The notes under the pieces were generated by a model that worked only from the letters and a program-made list of their open reading frames with translations, was not told where the DNA came from and made no database searches. Shown here in pieces: positions 17,655 to 26,757 of a DNA stretch of 64,000 nucleotides; positions within the stretch are counted from its first letter, which is position 1, and the number at the start of each line of letters is the position of its first letter. The position numbers and the translations under genes are program-made. The stretch spans positions 868,001 to 932,000 of the forward strand of contig NZ_JAEHGC010000001.1 in the NCBI RefSeq assembly GCF_016107705.1, read 5' to 3'. The DNA is from Neobacillus cucumis. Lineage in GTDB: Bacteria; Bacillota; Bacilli; Bacillales_B; DSM-18226.

Positions 17655-17796
17655 AGACTTGTTGTACAGACTAAACTCTTATATTTTTATAATGAATTAA
17701 TTCGGTGAATCATTAAAGAGGGAAAATAGAATAAAAGGCTATCGAAAGATTTTCGACAGCCTGACAATCAGTATACCGATTGTCTTTTTTTGTTTA

Positions 17797-19380
17797 TTAT
17801 TTTTTTAAAGCTTCCATTTCTTTTTGGCGAAGTTCGATACGGCGGATTTTTCCGGAGGTGGTTTTCGGAAGATCCGATACATATTCAATCTTTCTAGGAT
17901 ACTTATATGGCGCTGTAAGCTCCTTTACATGCTCTTGAAGATTCTTTGTTAATTCAGGATTGTTCGAATCAACCCCATCTTGTAAAACAACAAACGCTTT
18001 GACAATATACCCGCGAATTTCATCAGGACTTCCCACTACTGCACATTCTTTGACAAATGGATGTTTAACAAGGGCATCCTCTACTTCAAATGGTCCAATT
18101 GTATAGCCGGAACTAATGATAATATCATCGCCGCGCCCTTCAAACCAGAAATAGCCTTCCTCGTCCATTTTCGCTTTGTCGCCCGTTACGTAGTAATCTC
18201 CACGGAATTGCATCGCTGTTCGTTCCGGATCTTTATAATATTTTTTGAATAGGGCAGGCGTTTCAACATGAACGGCAATATCGCCCACCTCACCTACTTG
18301 ACAAACTTGTCCTTCTTCATTGATGATTTCAACACGGTTTCCCGGAGTTGGTTTGCCCATGGAACCAGGTTTTAACTGCATTCCCTTAGTAACTCCCACA
18401 AGCAAAGTGTTTTCTGTTTGACCATAGCCATCCCGAACATCAACACGGAAGTATTTCCTAAAGGTATCAATTACCTCGCGATTTAGTGGTTCCCCAGCGG
18501 ATACTGCACTATGAAGGTTTGGCAATTGATATTCTGCTAGGTTATCTACCTTTGCCATTAATCGATATTCTGTCGGTGTACAACAAAGAACATTTACATC
18601 GTATTTTTGCAGCAGGCTTAAATACTTTTTGGGCTCAAATTTGCCATTATAGATTAAACCTGTTGCGCCTGACCCAAGGACTGATAAAAATGGACTCCAA
18701 ATCCATTTTTGCCAGCCTGGACCGGCCGTTGCCCAAACGGTATCCCCTTCGTTAATCCCAAGCCATTTAGACGCAGCCGTTTTCAGATGAGCAAATGCCC
18801 AGCCATGAGTATGCACCACTCCTTTAGGATTCCCGGTTGTACCTGAGGTATAGGATAAAAAGGCCATATCCTCTCTTTTCGTATCGGCAATGGTAAATTC
18901 CTCTGAAGCCGCTTTCATTTCTTCATCCAGATGGCTCCATCCTTCCATTTTTCCTCCAAGGGAAAATTTCACAAGAGATTGGGCAGTACTAATATTTTCA
19001 AATTGATCCACGTATGGATAATAACTAATAACAGCCTTAACATCACCATGTGTAATCCGGTATTGTAAATCCTTTTCTCTTAGCATTTCAGAGCTTGGAA
19101 TTACCACCATCCCCGCTTTTAATGCAGCGAGGTAGACAATATAGGCTTCAATCAGTCTTGGAACAATTACTAAAACTGTGTCACCTTTTTGTAAACCATT
19201 ATGAATCAGCACATTACTTGCTTGATTTACTTTTTTCAATAATTCATCATATGTAACCTGTTTTGTTTCACCTGTTTCATTTTCCCATTTTAATGCTAAT
19301 TTGTTTGGGTCTTTTGCAAAACGTTCTACTTCAGAAACAAGATTGTAGTTCTCCGGTGCAATTAAATCCTCACGTTTCAT
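17797..19380 (-). CDS. ytcI: AMP-forming acyl-CoA synthetase (YtcI)
   Basis: Adenylate-forming enzyme of 527 residues that links a short- or medium-chain acid to CoA; close in type to YtcI/MbcS of Bacillus. The phosphate loop SYTSGTTGNPKGV is near residue 175, YGQTEN near 320, the FWFEGRGDDII hinge near 420 and the catalytic lysine in PKTTSGKIRR near the C-terminus. The latter lysine is the site that GNAT acetylases modify in related enzymes. The ATG at 19380 is preceded by GGGGGAGAG. The true substrate cannot be read from sequence. Confidence 0.88.
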   Translation of the reverse strand: MKREDLIAPENYNLVSEVERFAKDPNKLALKWENETGETKQVTYDELLKKVNQASNVLIHNGLQKGDTVLVIVPRLIEAYIVYLAALKAGMVVIPSSEMLREKDLQYRITHGDVKAVISYYPYVDQFENISTAQSLVKFSLGGKMEGWSHLDEEMKAASEEFTIADTKREDMAFLSYTSGTTGNPKGVVHTHGWAFAHLKTAASKWLGINEGDTVWATAGPGWQKWIWSPFLSVLGSGATGLIYNGKFEPKKYLSLLQKYDVNVLCCTPTEYRLMAKVDNLAEYQLPNLHSAVSAGEPLNREVIDTFRKYFRVDVRDGYGQTENTLLVGVTKGMQLKPGSMGKPTPGNRVEIINEEGQVCQVGEVGDIAVHVETPALFKKYYKDPERTAMQFRGDYYVTGDKAKMDEEGYFWFEGRGDDIIISSGYTIGPFEVEDALVKHPFVKECAVVGSPDEIRGYIVKAFVVLQDGVDSNNPELTKNLQEHVKELTAPYKYPRKIEYVSDLPKTTSGKIRRIELRQKEMEALKK

Positions 19381-19521
19381 AACTCTCCCCCTCAGCAATA
19401 AAAATTTACATCCAATTTTATTATACAAAATTGTCCTAAAATTTTAAATTATTATTATTCGAAAAACATTTTTTAAGTTCGTTATTGATTTTCCCACCAA
19501 TCAATTAGATAAAATAAAATA

Positions 19522-19560
19522 GCAAATAAAGAAGAGAGCAGGAATAATTCCTGCTCTCTG
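19522..19560 (-). terminator. SASP gene terminator
   Basis: Minus-strand GAGAGCAGGAAT/ATTCCTGCTCTC, a 12-pair perfect hairpin followed by a T-rich tail. Confidence 0.9.
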
Positions 19561-19579
19561 TAGCCATATTATTTATTTG

Positions 19580-19783
19580 TTAACGAGTAAATCCGCTGCC
19601 GCCTAATTGAGACTCAGCCATAGCGACTAAACGCTTAGTGATTTCTCCACCAACTGAACCGTTAGCACGAGAAGTAGTATCAGCACCAAGGTTTACACCA
19701 AATTCATTAGCAATTTCGTATTTCATTTGGTCTAGAGCTTGTTCAACACCAGCAACTAATAATTGATTAGAGTTGTTTGCCAT
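19580..19783 (-). CDS. Alpha/beta-type small acid-soluble spore protein
   Basis: 67-residue SASP that coats and protects spore DNA. The family landmarks are present: the GPR protease cleavage region EIANEFGV near residues 23-30 and the C-terminal [18 protein letters not shown]. Its position beside thiI corresponds to sspA of B. subtilis, but paralogs are similar, so I leave the symbol empty. The start has a strong AAGGAGGTGATATC site. A sigma-G type promoter precedes it. Confidence 0.95.
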   Translation of the reverse strand: MANNSNQLLVAGVEQALDQMKYEIANEFGVNLGADTTSRANGSVGGEITKRLVAMAESQLGGSGFTR

Positions 19784-19796
19784 TTGATATCACCTC

Positions 19797-19828
19797 CTTG
19801 TGAGTTTATAATGTGTAGAACTCACAAG
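19797..19828. repeat. Perfect 10-bp inverted repeat spanning the SASP -10 region
   Basis: CTTGTGAGTT (19797-19806) and AACTCACAAG (19819-19828) are exact reverse complements separated by 12 bp holding the -10 element. The downstream arm touches the ribosome site. Confidence 0.8.
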
Positions 19829-19836
19829 GTTCATTC
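19807..19836 (-). promoter_or_regulatory. Sigma-G type promoter of the SASP gene
   Basis: Minus-strand GAATGA (19836-19831) and CATTATA (19813-19807) separated by 17 bases. This fits the forespore sigma-G pattern (gnATR, then CATNNTA), as expected for a SASP gene. Confidence 0.7.
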
Positions 19837-19873
19837 TTAATATCAATTGGTAATTGTTCACAAAAAATTCATT

Positions 19874-21082
19874 TTAAAATAATTCATCGAACTCTGAATC
19901 ATCGTTACCCAGATCCGGTTTAATTGTAATAGTCTCCGTGTCATTAACTGCTTCTTCAATCAAAGGATCAAAATCAAAATAGCTTTCATATTGCTGGACT
20001 TTCTCTCTGCGGGGCTTTGTTTTTGGCGACGCAGGGACAAAAATCGTACAGCAATCTTCATACGGTCTATTCGAAATCTCAAGGGTATCGAATTCTTGAG
20101 CGATTTTAATAATTTCGGTTTTGTCCATTGTTACAAGCGGTCGTATGATGGGTGTATTGGTAACCTCATTAATGGTAAACATGCTTTCAAGTGTTTGACT
20201 AGCCACTTGACCAAGGCTTTCGCCCGTAATAATGGCAAGCCCTTCCCGCTTTTCTCTAATTTTATCGGTAATCCTAAGCATGAATCTTCTTGTTGATGTC
20301 ATCGTATAGTTTTCAGGAACTTGTTCACGTATTGCCTGTTGTACATCCGTAAACGGAACAATATGAAGCGTCATTTGACCATACACTTCAGCTAGCTTTT
20401 TAGCAAGGTCAATCACCTTTTCCTTAGCCCGTTCACTTGTAAACGGCGGACTGAAGAAGTGAACGGCCTCAATCTCAAGTCCTCTTTTCATGGCCATAAA
20501 ACCAGCAACAGGACTGTCGATTCCGCCTGACAGCATTAACATCGCTTTCCCGCTGGAGCCCGCTGGGTATCCCCCGGCCCCTTTTATTGTTTCACATGAA
20601 AGATAAACAGCCTCTTTACGAACCTCAATCAATAAATTAATATCCGGTTTTTTCACATTTACTTTTAGACCAGGAATGTTTGACAGCAGATGCGCACCAA
20701 ATAGTTGGTTGATTCCGTCCGTATCCAATTCAAAGGTTTTATCCGATCTTTTCGCGGTAACTTTAAAGGTTTGACCTTCTTGATAAAGTGAACCAACCAA
20801 TTCAAGAGCAGTTTCTTTCATTTTCTCCAAATCACTTTCTACCTTAACAGCCGGGCTAAATGTTTGGATCCCAAATATTTTTCTTAAAATCATTTTAATT
20901 TCTTGTACATCTTCACCGTTTAATAAGACATACATACGATCATGTGTTGCTTCCACTTTTATTTTTGGAAAAGCGGCAAGGGCCAATTTAACACTTTTTT
21001 TTAATTTACCAACGAATTTATTACGATTGCGGCCTTTCGTTGACATTTCTCCATAGCGAATGACTATTCGATCATAATTCAT
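19874..21082 (-). CDS. thiI: tRNA 4-thiouridine synthase / thiamine thiazole sulfurtransferase ThiI
   Basis: 402 residues: ferredoxin-like and THUMP domains (1-165) followed by a PP-loop ATPase with SGGIDSPVAG near residue 185. It makes 4-thiouridine in tRNA. The C-terminal rhodanese domain found in E. coli ThiI is absent, as usual in Bacillus, where the partner cysteine desulfurase delivers sulfur directly. That partner is encoded one base upstream, so the genes form a tight operon. Confidence 0.95.
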   Translation of the reverse strand: MNYDRIVIRYGEMSTKGRNRNKFVGKLKKSVKLALAAFPKIKVEATHDRMYVLLNGEDVQEIKMILRKIFGIQTFSPAVKVESDLEKMKETALELVGSLYQEGQTFKVTAKRSDKTFELDTDGINQLFGAHLLSNIPGLKVNVKKPDINLLIEVRKEAVYLSCETIKGAGGYPAGSSGKAMLMLSGGIDSPVAGFMAMKRGLEIEAVHFFSPPFTSERAKEKVIDLAKKLAEVYGQMTLHIVPFTDVQQAIREQVPENYTMTSTRRFMLRITDKIREKREGLAIITGESLGQVASQTLESMFTINEVTNTPIIRPLVTMDKTEIIKIAQEFDTLEISNRPYEDCCTIFVPASPKTKPRREKVQQYESYFDFDPLIEEAVNDTETITIKPDLGNDDSEFDELF

Positions 21083-21083
21083 A

Positions 21084-22226
21084 TTATTTCATTACCTTTC
21101 GTAAATGTTCAGAAGCTTCTTTCATTGCTGAAAGAGCGTCAATGGCTTCATTTTCTGTATTATTAAAGGAGAGACTGATTCGTATAGCACTTTCAGACAG
21201 TTCATCCGGAACCCCCATAGCAAGCAATGTTGCACTTGGGGATTTCTTCTTAGATGAGCATGCACTTGTGGTTGAAACAAAGATTTCTTTTTCCTCAAGT
21301 GCATGAATAAGAACCTCAGATTTTATTCCTTTAATGGAAAAATTTAAAATATGTGGAGCAGCATTCTGAATGGGCGTATGGATTTGAACCTCTTCTAATT
21401 CACTTAACCCATTCCTTAGGATTTCCCGAATCTTTTTCATTCTTTCCATCCCGTTTTTCCCTTCCGTTAATGTCATTCGTAATGCCTTGGATAGGGCAAC
21501 AGCCCCTGCAACATTTTCCGTGCCGCTGCGGAGCTTCCTCTCTTGGCCTCCTCCAGCTAATAATGGGGACAATCGTACACCTTCCCGAATATATAAAACT
21601 CCAGTCCCTTTCAAGCCGTGAAATTTATGGGCGGAAAAAGAACATAGATCGACTCTGTTTTCATGCAAAGAAAGCGGGACTTTTCCGACAGCCTGAACGG
21701 CGTCTACGTGGAACAAAATGTTAGGATATTTTTTTAAATATTCTCCGATTTCCTTTATTGGCTGGGTGGTCCCAACTTCATTATTGACCTGCATAATCGA
21801 AATGAGGATGGTGTCTTTCCTGATTGCCTTTTCCAGGTCTTCTATTTGAATCCGACCGGTTGAATCAACTGGAAGGTATGTTACTTCAAATCCATCCTGC
21901 TCCAGCTGCTCAAATGATTGTCTGACAGAGGCATGCTCAATGCTTGTCGTAATTAAATGGCGGCCCTTATTTTTTTGAATATAGGCAGTGCCTTTAATCG
22001 CTAAATTATTACTTTCGGTTCCTCCCGATGTAAACAGTATCTCTGTTTGCTTTACAGATAAAAGATTCGCCACCTGTTCCCTTGCCTTTGTTAAAAGTTT
22101 CTCAGCCTGTCCGCCTAATGCGTTTAGTGAGGACGGGTTTCCAAAGTATTCACTTGAAACCGTCAAAAATGAATCGAGAACCTCTTTATATGGTTTAGTT
22201 GTCGCACTATTGTCAAAATAAATCAT
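21084..22226 (-). CDS. nifZ: Cysteine desulfurase, partner of ThiI (NifZ/IscS type)
   Basis: PLP enzyme that removes sulfur from cysteine and passes it to ThiI. 380 residues from the ATG at 22226, which has TAGGGGGAAA upstream; the longer frame to 22283 does not. The PLP lysine is in SFSAHKFHG near residue 203 and the persulfide cysteine in TTSACSSKKKSPS near 325. The gene symbol follows the B. subtilis neighbour of thiI. It is transcribed with thiI. Confidence 0.92.
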   Translation of the reverse strand: MIYFDNSATTKPYKEVLDSFLTVSSEYFGNPSSLNALGGQAEKLLTKAREQVANLLSVKQTEILFTSGGTESNNLAIKGTAYIQKNKGRHLITTSIEHASVRQSFEQLEQDGFEVTYLPVDSTGRIQIEDLEKAIRKDTILISIMQVNNEVGTTQPIKEIGEYLKKYPNILFHVDAVQAVGKVPLSLHENRVDLCSFSAHKFHGLKGTGVLYIREGVRLSPLLAGGGQERKLRSGTENVAGAVALSKALRMTLTEGKNGMERMKKIREILRNGLSELEEVQIHTPIQNAAPHILNFSIKGIKSEVLIHALEEKEIFVSTTSACSSKKKSPSATLLAMGVPDELSESAIRISLSFNNTENEAIDALSAMKEASEHLRKVMK

Positions 22227-22333
22227 GATTTTCCCCCTAACGAATCCGAAAACCCTTATGCAAAAAATAATCTTATCATACATTGCTTCAATTTAGAATG
22301 ATGGTACATGTGAAATTTCAGTTTAACAAAAGC

Positions 22334-22372
22334 AAAAAACCGAACAGCCGGTGTGCTGAATCGGTTTTTTGC
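22334..22372 (-). terminator. ezrA terminator
   Basis: Minus-strand AAAACCGATTCAG...GGCTGTTCGGTTTT hairpin with a T-run, just after the ezrA stop. Confidence 0.8.
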
Positions 22373-22380
22373 TTATCATT

Positions 22381-24069
22381 TTAGTCATTTGCAATTGCTG
22401 CTTTGATTTTCTTTAAGGCTCCAGGGTCAACCGCTTCTAATGATGCTGCGACCTGTTCTAATGCTTGTTGATATTCATAATGCCTGAAAGCTTGTTCTGC
22501 ATCCATTAATCCCTTTGCAACGGAAGGAAATTTGCTGCGGTACCGGTTTCCATATTGAATAGCCTTTTCTGCCAGCATCGCATTTTCAATCAATTCCACT
22601 GTAGAATGAGTTAGTTTATCAACCGTTAAAACCGCAATTTCTAAATATTGATTCAGAGCAGAAATATTAAGCGGTTTTTCCTCAAGCTGCTGCTTCACAT
22701 TTTGTATGCTCTCATTTGTGTCCTCATACAAATACTTATAATCCTCGGGCAATCCAGGTATATTACTTTTGGAAACAAGCCGAACGGCTTCCCCCACTTT
22801 TTTTGTCAGTTCTCTAACCTTATCCCTTGCCTCAATCTCATCCTTACGTAATGATTGAAGATTATTTGCAAACTGCTGTTGTTCTTCTCTGATGTTTTCA
22901 AGCTGTTCCTTTATTTCATTTAATTCTTCACTTATCTTGGTCTGAGCTGTTTCATTAATTTTTAATTTTTCGACTAGGATTTCATAATGCTTAAACACTG
23001 CTAAAAGCTCTTTTTCCAAATGTCTTTGTGTTTCAAAATCATATTCTTTTAAATGATAGGTTTGCTGGACATTCGACACTTCATCAACAAGAAGGTTGTT
23101 TTCTTCCTGTGCTTCTATCAGAAGATCATAGGCAATTTTCTCATTTTTAATGATAAAGTGCTTAGCATGTACCTCTTTTTCCAGTAAATCAAAAAGGATA
23201 TCCACTCGATCCTTGGTTTCTTTTACACTTTCAACTGCTTTATCTAAGTCCGTTTCCTCAATCAAGCGAATTGCTTCTGAAAGCTTTTCTTCCAATGCTT
23301 TAATTTCATTTTCCAACTGAATATGCTCTAGGTAATAGCCCTGCTGAACCATTTCCTTAAACCCATCATGGACATCGGAAATTTGTGCCGGCAGGATGGA
23401 TTGAACCTCAATTAAAAGCTGTGGAGTAAGCTCCATCACATTCTTAATGGTCCCTAAATGGCTGCTGATTGTTAAAACAATTTCGCGGGCTTCAAGGTAG
23501 TTTCCATGCTCTGTTTTTTCATCAAATTCTTGGAACTTCTTCGTGACCTCTTCCAGTTGCTTTTCCAGACTTTTTTCAGCCTTGCTGAAGGTATGCCGGT
23601 GGGCAAGTAGTACTTTCTTTGTTTCCCGGTATAATTCTTTTAATTGTTCAATTTCTACCCGGTTTTTTTCCTCGCTGCCTACTAGCTCATGCAATTCTTC
23701 CAATATTTTTGTAATCTGATTTTCGGTTTCCTGCAAGGTATCATTGATTGTACGTTGAACTGTTTTAGCCTTGTTAAATCGGTAGCGGTCTATGTATTCT
23801 TCCGCATCAAATAACATTTCCTCTAGTTTCGGAAGCTTCACTGTAACAATGTCATCCCATTGGTTACGCCAATTTTCGAACAGTTCCTCTGTTTGCCCCG
23901 TCATATTAAGCTGCTTCACCTTAGACATTTCTTCCAAAATTGGACGATTCAACAAATCGATTTTCCACGCTTCTAAACGGTCCATTTCCTTAAAATACTT
24001 TTTCTTTATTAGATATCCTAATACAAATAAAGCTAGCATAAGGATAAAAAATCCTATGAAATACTTCAC
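22381..24069 (-). CDS. ezrA: Septation ring formation regulator EzrA
   Basis: Membrane-anchored negative regulator of FtsZ ring assembly. From the GTG at 24069 the product is 562 residues, the length I recall for B. subtilis EzrA. One N-terminal membrane segment (about residues 3-22) is followed by a long series of coiled coils, rich in Glu, Lys and Leu, forming spectrin-like repeats. GTG was chosen because ACAGGAGGC lies seven bases before it; the frame extends nine codons further without a site. It is beside refZ, another FtsZ regulator. Confidence 0.95.
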   Translation of the reverse strand: MKYFIGFFILMLALFVLGYLIKKKYFKEMDRLEAWKIDLLNRPILEEMSKVKQLNMTGQTEELFENWRNQWDDIVTVKLPKLEEMLFDAEEYIDRYRFNKAKTVQRTINDTLQETENQITKILEELHELVGSEEKNRVEIEQLKELYRETKKVLLAHRHTFSKAEKSLEKQLEEVTKKFQEFDEKTEHGNYLEAREIVLTISSHLGTIKNVMELTPQLLIEVQSILPAQISDVHDGFKEMVQQGYYLEHIQLENEIKALEEKLSEAIRLIEETDLDKAVESVKETKDRVDILFDLLEKEVHAKHFIIKNEKIAYDLLIEAQEENNLLVDEVSNVQQTYHLKEYDFETQRHLEKELLAVFKHYEILVEKLKINETAQTKISEELNEIKEQLENIREEQQQFANNLQSLRKDEIEARDKVRELTKKVGEAVRLVSKSNIPGLPEDYKYLYEDTNESIQNVKQQLEEKPLNISALNQYLEIAVLTVDKLTHSTVELIENAMLAEKAIQYGNRYRSKFPSVAKGLMDAEQAFRHYEYQQALEQVAASLEAVDPGALKKIKAAIAND

Positions 24070-24221
24070 ATGTAAGCCTCCTGTTCCGGAAAACATCGTT
24101 TCAAGTTCTCTTTAGGTGTCAGTTTATATAAAAATAGCACGATATGTTCAATTCAATGTATTTATGATACCATGTAAACGACAATTTTTGACCATAATTT
24201 TCAATTTTTTTGCAAAAGAAA

Positions 24222-24257
24222 TCAAAAAAATAGAGGCTCATCATAAAATAGCCTCTT
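24222..24257 (-). terminator. refZ terminator overlapping the stop codon
   Basis: Minus-strand AGAGGCT/AGCCTCT stem with an 11-base loop and a following T7 run; the refZ stop is inside the loop. Confidence 0.78.
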
Positions 24258-24870
24258 TCTTCACTACTACACCATTACAAAGTGTATTTTCAATCCAATT
24301 GTACATTTCATTTAAATATTTTTGCTCAAAGAAACGTTCATTTGGAAAAATATACATTACTTCTCTTAGATAATGAGAATTCATGAATGGCATCATTAGC
24401 AAACCCTTAAGCTGAATAATCAAATAAGGAACAGAGTGAGGATGGAATTCCTTCCATTCCATCCCTTTTTCAAATATTTTTTGAAAATAATATTTTTCTT
24501 TAAGATTATACGTTGACATTATTTCTCTAACGATTTGTGAATCCAATGACATTTCACGGTATACAACATTTGCCAATTGAATATTTTCACATTGGTAATG
24601 GAGCAATTTGGCAGTCATTCGTTTTAGGCAATCTTTAGCACCGAGTCCTACCAGGGCATACTCCTCTTCCATGATCCTGAGGTATTGTTCATAAAAGTTC
24701 GTAAAGCAATATTCTAAGAGGCCGAGCTTATTTTCAAAATAGTAAGCAACCGTTGCAGAGTTTACATTCGCATAGCCTGCAATATCTCTGATTGATGTAC
24801 CAGAGTATCCATTTGAATTAAATAATTTAATCGCTGCTTCAATAATTGCTTCCTTTAAATTTTTTTTCAT
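24241..24870 (-). CDS. refZ: TetR-family regulator RefZ (YttP)
   Basis: 209 residues with an N-terminal TetR helix-turn-helix (TSIRDIAGYANVNSATVAYYF, about 24-44) and an all-helical C-terminal domain. Its place next to ezrA and upstream of rpsD identifies it as RefZ/YttP, which is made early in sporulation and modulates FtsZ ring placement when bound to DNA motifs near the origin. The ATG is preceded by GAGGGGGAAAG. The upstream region holds a possible Spo0A box. Confidence 0.85.
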   Translation of the reverse strand: MKKNLKEAIIEAAIKLFNSNGYSGTSIRDIAGYANVNSATVAYYFENKLGLLEYCFTNFYEQYLRIMEEEYALVGLGAKDCLKRMTAKLLHYQCENIQLANVVYREMSLDSQIVREIMSTYNLKEKYYFQKIFEKGMEWKEFHPHSVPYLIIQLKGLLMMPFMNSHYLREVMYIFPNERFFEQKYLNEMYNWIENTLCNGVVVKKEAIL

Positions 24871-24953
24871 GTCTTTCCCCCTCGAAAGTGGATCGAACTT
24901 TTTACTCCTTACCTAATGTTTCTTTCTTTCGCCGCTTATTCCTTTATTAAAAA

Positions 24954-24960
24954 ATCGACA
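24954..24960 (-). promoter_or_regulatory. Possible Spo0A box upstream of refZ
   Basis: Minus-strand TTTGTCGAT matches the 0A-box core TGTCGAA at six of seven positions, about 85 bp before refZ. RefZ is known as a Spo0A-controlled gene in B. subtilis. A 7-bp motif is weak evidence alone. Confidence 0.3.
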
Positions 24961-25029
24961 AATTCTACCTAGTTTCACGGTAATTTGCTAAAATAATATA
25001 AAAAACTAACGAAAAATAGGTGAAAAAAC

Positions 25030-25512
25030 ATGTTTAACGTCGAAATGTATACGGGCAGTCGTGAGGAAAATTATGAACTTGTTAAAAAACAATTGCACGC
25101 CTTGATTCATGATGAGAAAAATCAAATTGCGAATCTTAGTAATGCCTGCTCCTTGTTAAACCAATTTCTTGACCGTACCAACTGGGTCGGGTTTTATTTA
25201 ATGGATGAGAAGGAAGAACTCGTATTAGGACCCTTTCAAGGACTTCCTGCCTGTGTTCGGATTCCTGTTGGAAAAGGTGTTTGCGGCACCTCAGCAAAGT
25301 TAAAGGAAACAGTCAGAGTAGAAGATGTGAATCAGTTTCCAGGCCATATTGCCTGCGATGCTGCATCACAATCTGAAATTGTCATCCCATTGTTAAAAAA
25401 TGGACATTTACTTGGTGTTTTGGATATTGATTCACCGGAAACAAACCGCTTCGACGAGCTTGATCAGCAAAAATTAGAAGAGTTTGTTGAAATTTTAATA
25501 CAGCATATTTAA
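25030..25512 (+). CDS. msrC: GAF-domain free methionine-R-sulfoxide reductase (YtsP, fRMsr)
   Basis: 160-residue single GAF domain. It carries the family signature GPFQGLPAC-RI-VGKGVCGT near residues 74-94 and ACDAASQSEIV near 117, giving the three cysteines needed for reduction of free methionine-R-sulfoxide. It repairs oxidised free methionine with thioredoxin as donor. The ribosome site (AGGTGAAAAAAC) is only moderate. It corresponds to B. subtilis ytsP, between refZ and dgcP. Confidence 0.88.
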   Translation: MFNVEMYTGSREENYELVKKQLHALIHDEKNQIANLSNACSLLNQFLDRTNWVGFYLMDEKEELVLGPFQGLPACVRIPVGKGVCGTSAKLKETVRVEDVNQFPGHIACDAASQSEIVIPLLKNGHLLGVLDIDSPETNRFDELDQQKLEEFVEILIQHI

Positions 25513-25514
25513 TC

Positions 25515-25557
25515 TAAAAAGCAAGGAAGAGTTTTTCATCTTCCTTGCTTTTTTGTT
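25515..25557. terminator. Bidirectional terminator between msrC and the gamma-lyase gene
   Basis: AAAAAGCAAGGAAGA/TCTTCCTTGCTTTTTT hairpin, a long perfect stem with A and T runs. Confidence 0.92.
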
Positions 25558-26740
25558 ATATCTTTTCCAAGGCCTGATCGAGATCATCGATAATATCCTC
25601 CCAAGCTTCAAGCCCTACTGAAAGCCGGAGTAAATTTTCCGTTATCCCCATTTTTCTTCTTTCTTCTTTCGGGACTACTGCATGTGTCATCGTAGCCGGA
25701 TGCTGGATTAAGGTTTCTGCATCCCCAAGACTAACAGCAATTTTAATTAAGTTTAGTTCATTCATCAATCGCTGTGCTGTTTCCTTTCCCCCTCTTATGG
25801 AAAACGAAATAAGACCCCCAGGCTTTTTCATTTGTTTTTTCATAATTTGATAGTCTGGGTGCTCAGCGTCACCTGGGTAATAGATCGCATCAATTTTGGG
25901 ATGTTTCCTTAAAAACTGAAAGATTTTATCTGTATTGTCACAATGACGATCGATTCGAATTGGTAGGGTTTTTAATCCCCTTAGCAAAAGCCACGCATCA
26001 AAGGGTGAAATAATTCCACCAATATCTTTTTGCGTTGTTCTTGAAACCTTTTGAATCCATTCTTTTTTACCAACGACGATACCGGCAAGGACATCGCCAT
26101 GTCCGCAAATATATTTTGTCGCACTATGGATGACGACATCACAGCCATGGGTAAGCGGGGTTTGTAAATAAGGAGAACAAAATGTATTATCTACCACCAC
26201 CGGTATGCCTTTTTCATTCGCAATTTTAGCCACCTGCCCTAAATCAACTAGTTTCATTGTAGGATTTATTGGTGTTTCAATATAAATACATGCAGTGTTT
26301 GGACGGATTGCCTTTTCCATCATTTCTATTGAATCCATTGAAGAGAAATCATGTTCAATCCCATATTTTTCTTTCAAGAGTTGCAGGAATCCAAAGGTAC
26401 AGCCATATACACCTTGTGAACAAAGAATGTGGTCACCGATTTTCGTTAAGGCAATTAATGCAGCAGAAACAGCTGCCATTCCGGATGAAAAGGCTAAAGC
26501 AGCTTCCCCTTTTTCAAGTACTGCCAACCGTTCTTCAAGTATTTTTACAGTTGGATTCCCTAAACGTGAATAAATATAGCCTTCTTCCTCGCCGGAAAAC
26601 CGTCTTTCCCCCTGCTTAGCAGTGGAAAAGGTGAAGGTTGATGTTTGGTACAAGGGTGGAACGAGACTCCCCTGATGTTCATCAGATACATAACCTGAAT
26701 GAATGACCTCTGTTTCAAAGCGTAAGTTTTTATCCTCCAA
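25556..26740 (-). CDS. PLP-dependent Cys/Met metabolism enzyme, methionine gamma-lyase-like
   Basis: 394-residue fold-type I PLP enzyme. The PLP lysine is in VIHSATKYICGHGD near residue 208, and YSRLGNPT near 60 and SSGMAAV near 86 are typical of methionine gamma-lyases. Such an enzyme splits methionine to methanethiol, ammonia and 2-oxobutyrate. Cystathionine gamma-lyase or gamma-synthase cannot be ruled out. The start is TTG at 26740 with AGGAGGGG seven bases upstream. A perfect cre overlaps the region just before the ribosome site. Absent from this position in B. subtilis. Confidence 0.8.
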   Translation of the reverse strand: MEDKNLRFETEVIHSGYVSDEHQGSLVPPLYQTSTFTFSTAKQGERRFSGEEEGYIYSRLGNPTVKILEERLAVLEKGEAALAFSSGMAAVSAALIALTKIGDHILCSQGVYGCTFGFLQLLKEKYGIEHDFSSMDSIEMMEKAIRPNTACIYIETPINPTMKLVDLGQVAKIANEKGIPVVVDNTFCSPYLQTPLTHGCDVVIHSATKYICGHGDVLAGIVVGKKEWIQKVSRTTQKDIGGIISPFDAWLLLRGLKTLPIRIDRHCDNTDKIFQFLRKHPKIDAIYYPGDAEHPDYQIMKKQMKKPGGLISFSIRGGKETAQRLMNELNLIKIAVSLGDAETLIQHPATMTHAVVPKEERRKMGITENLLRLSVGLEAWEDIIDDLDQALEKI

Positions 26741-26757
26741 TTTTGCCCCTCCTATTT

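Larger units (their letters stand above)
16777..17769 (-). mobile_element. Decayed IS1182-type insertion element, copy 2
   Basis: 993 bp with imperfect terminal inverted repeats: GATTGTCAGATTGTCGTG at the left and, read inward, GATTGTCAGGCTGTCGAA at the right. It contains a transposase relic and two inverted GC-rich repeats. It lies exactly between the arms ACAATCGG (16761-16768, preceded by A7) and CCGATTGTC-T (17776 on), which together look like the original rarD/ytcI terminator. The remaining interior, 17290-17520, holds only AT-rich sequence and a degraded GTTGATT-like stretch near 17400. Confidence 0.7.

Noticed and set aside
17499..17708. Open frame across GC-rich repeat copy 4 (and a similar one at 63121-63381)
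   Set aside because: Arises only because the GC-rich repeat lacks stops in that frame; no start signals.
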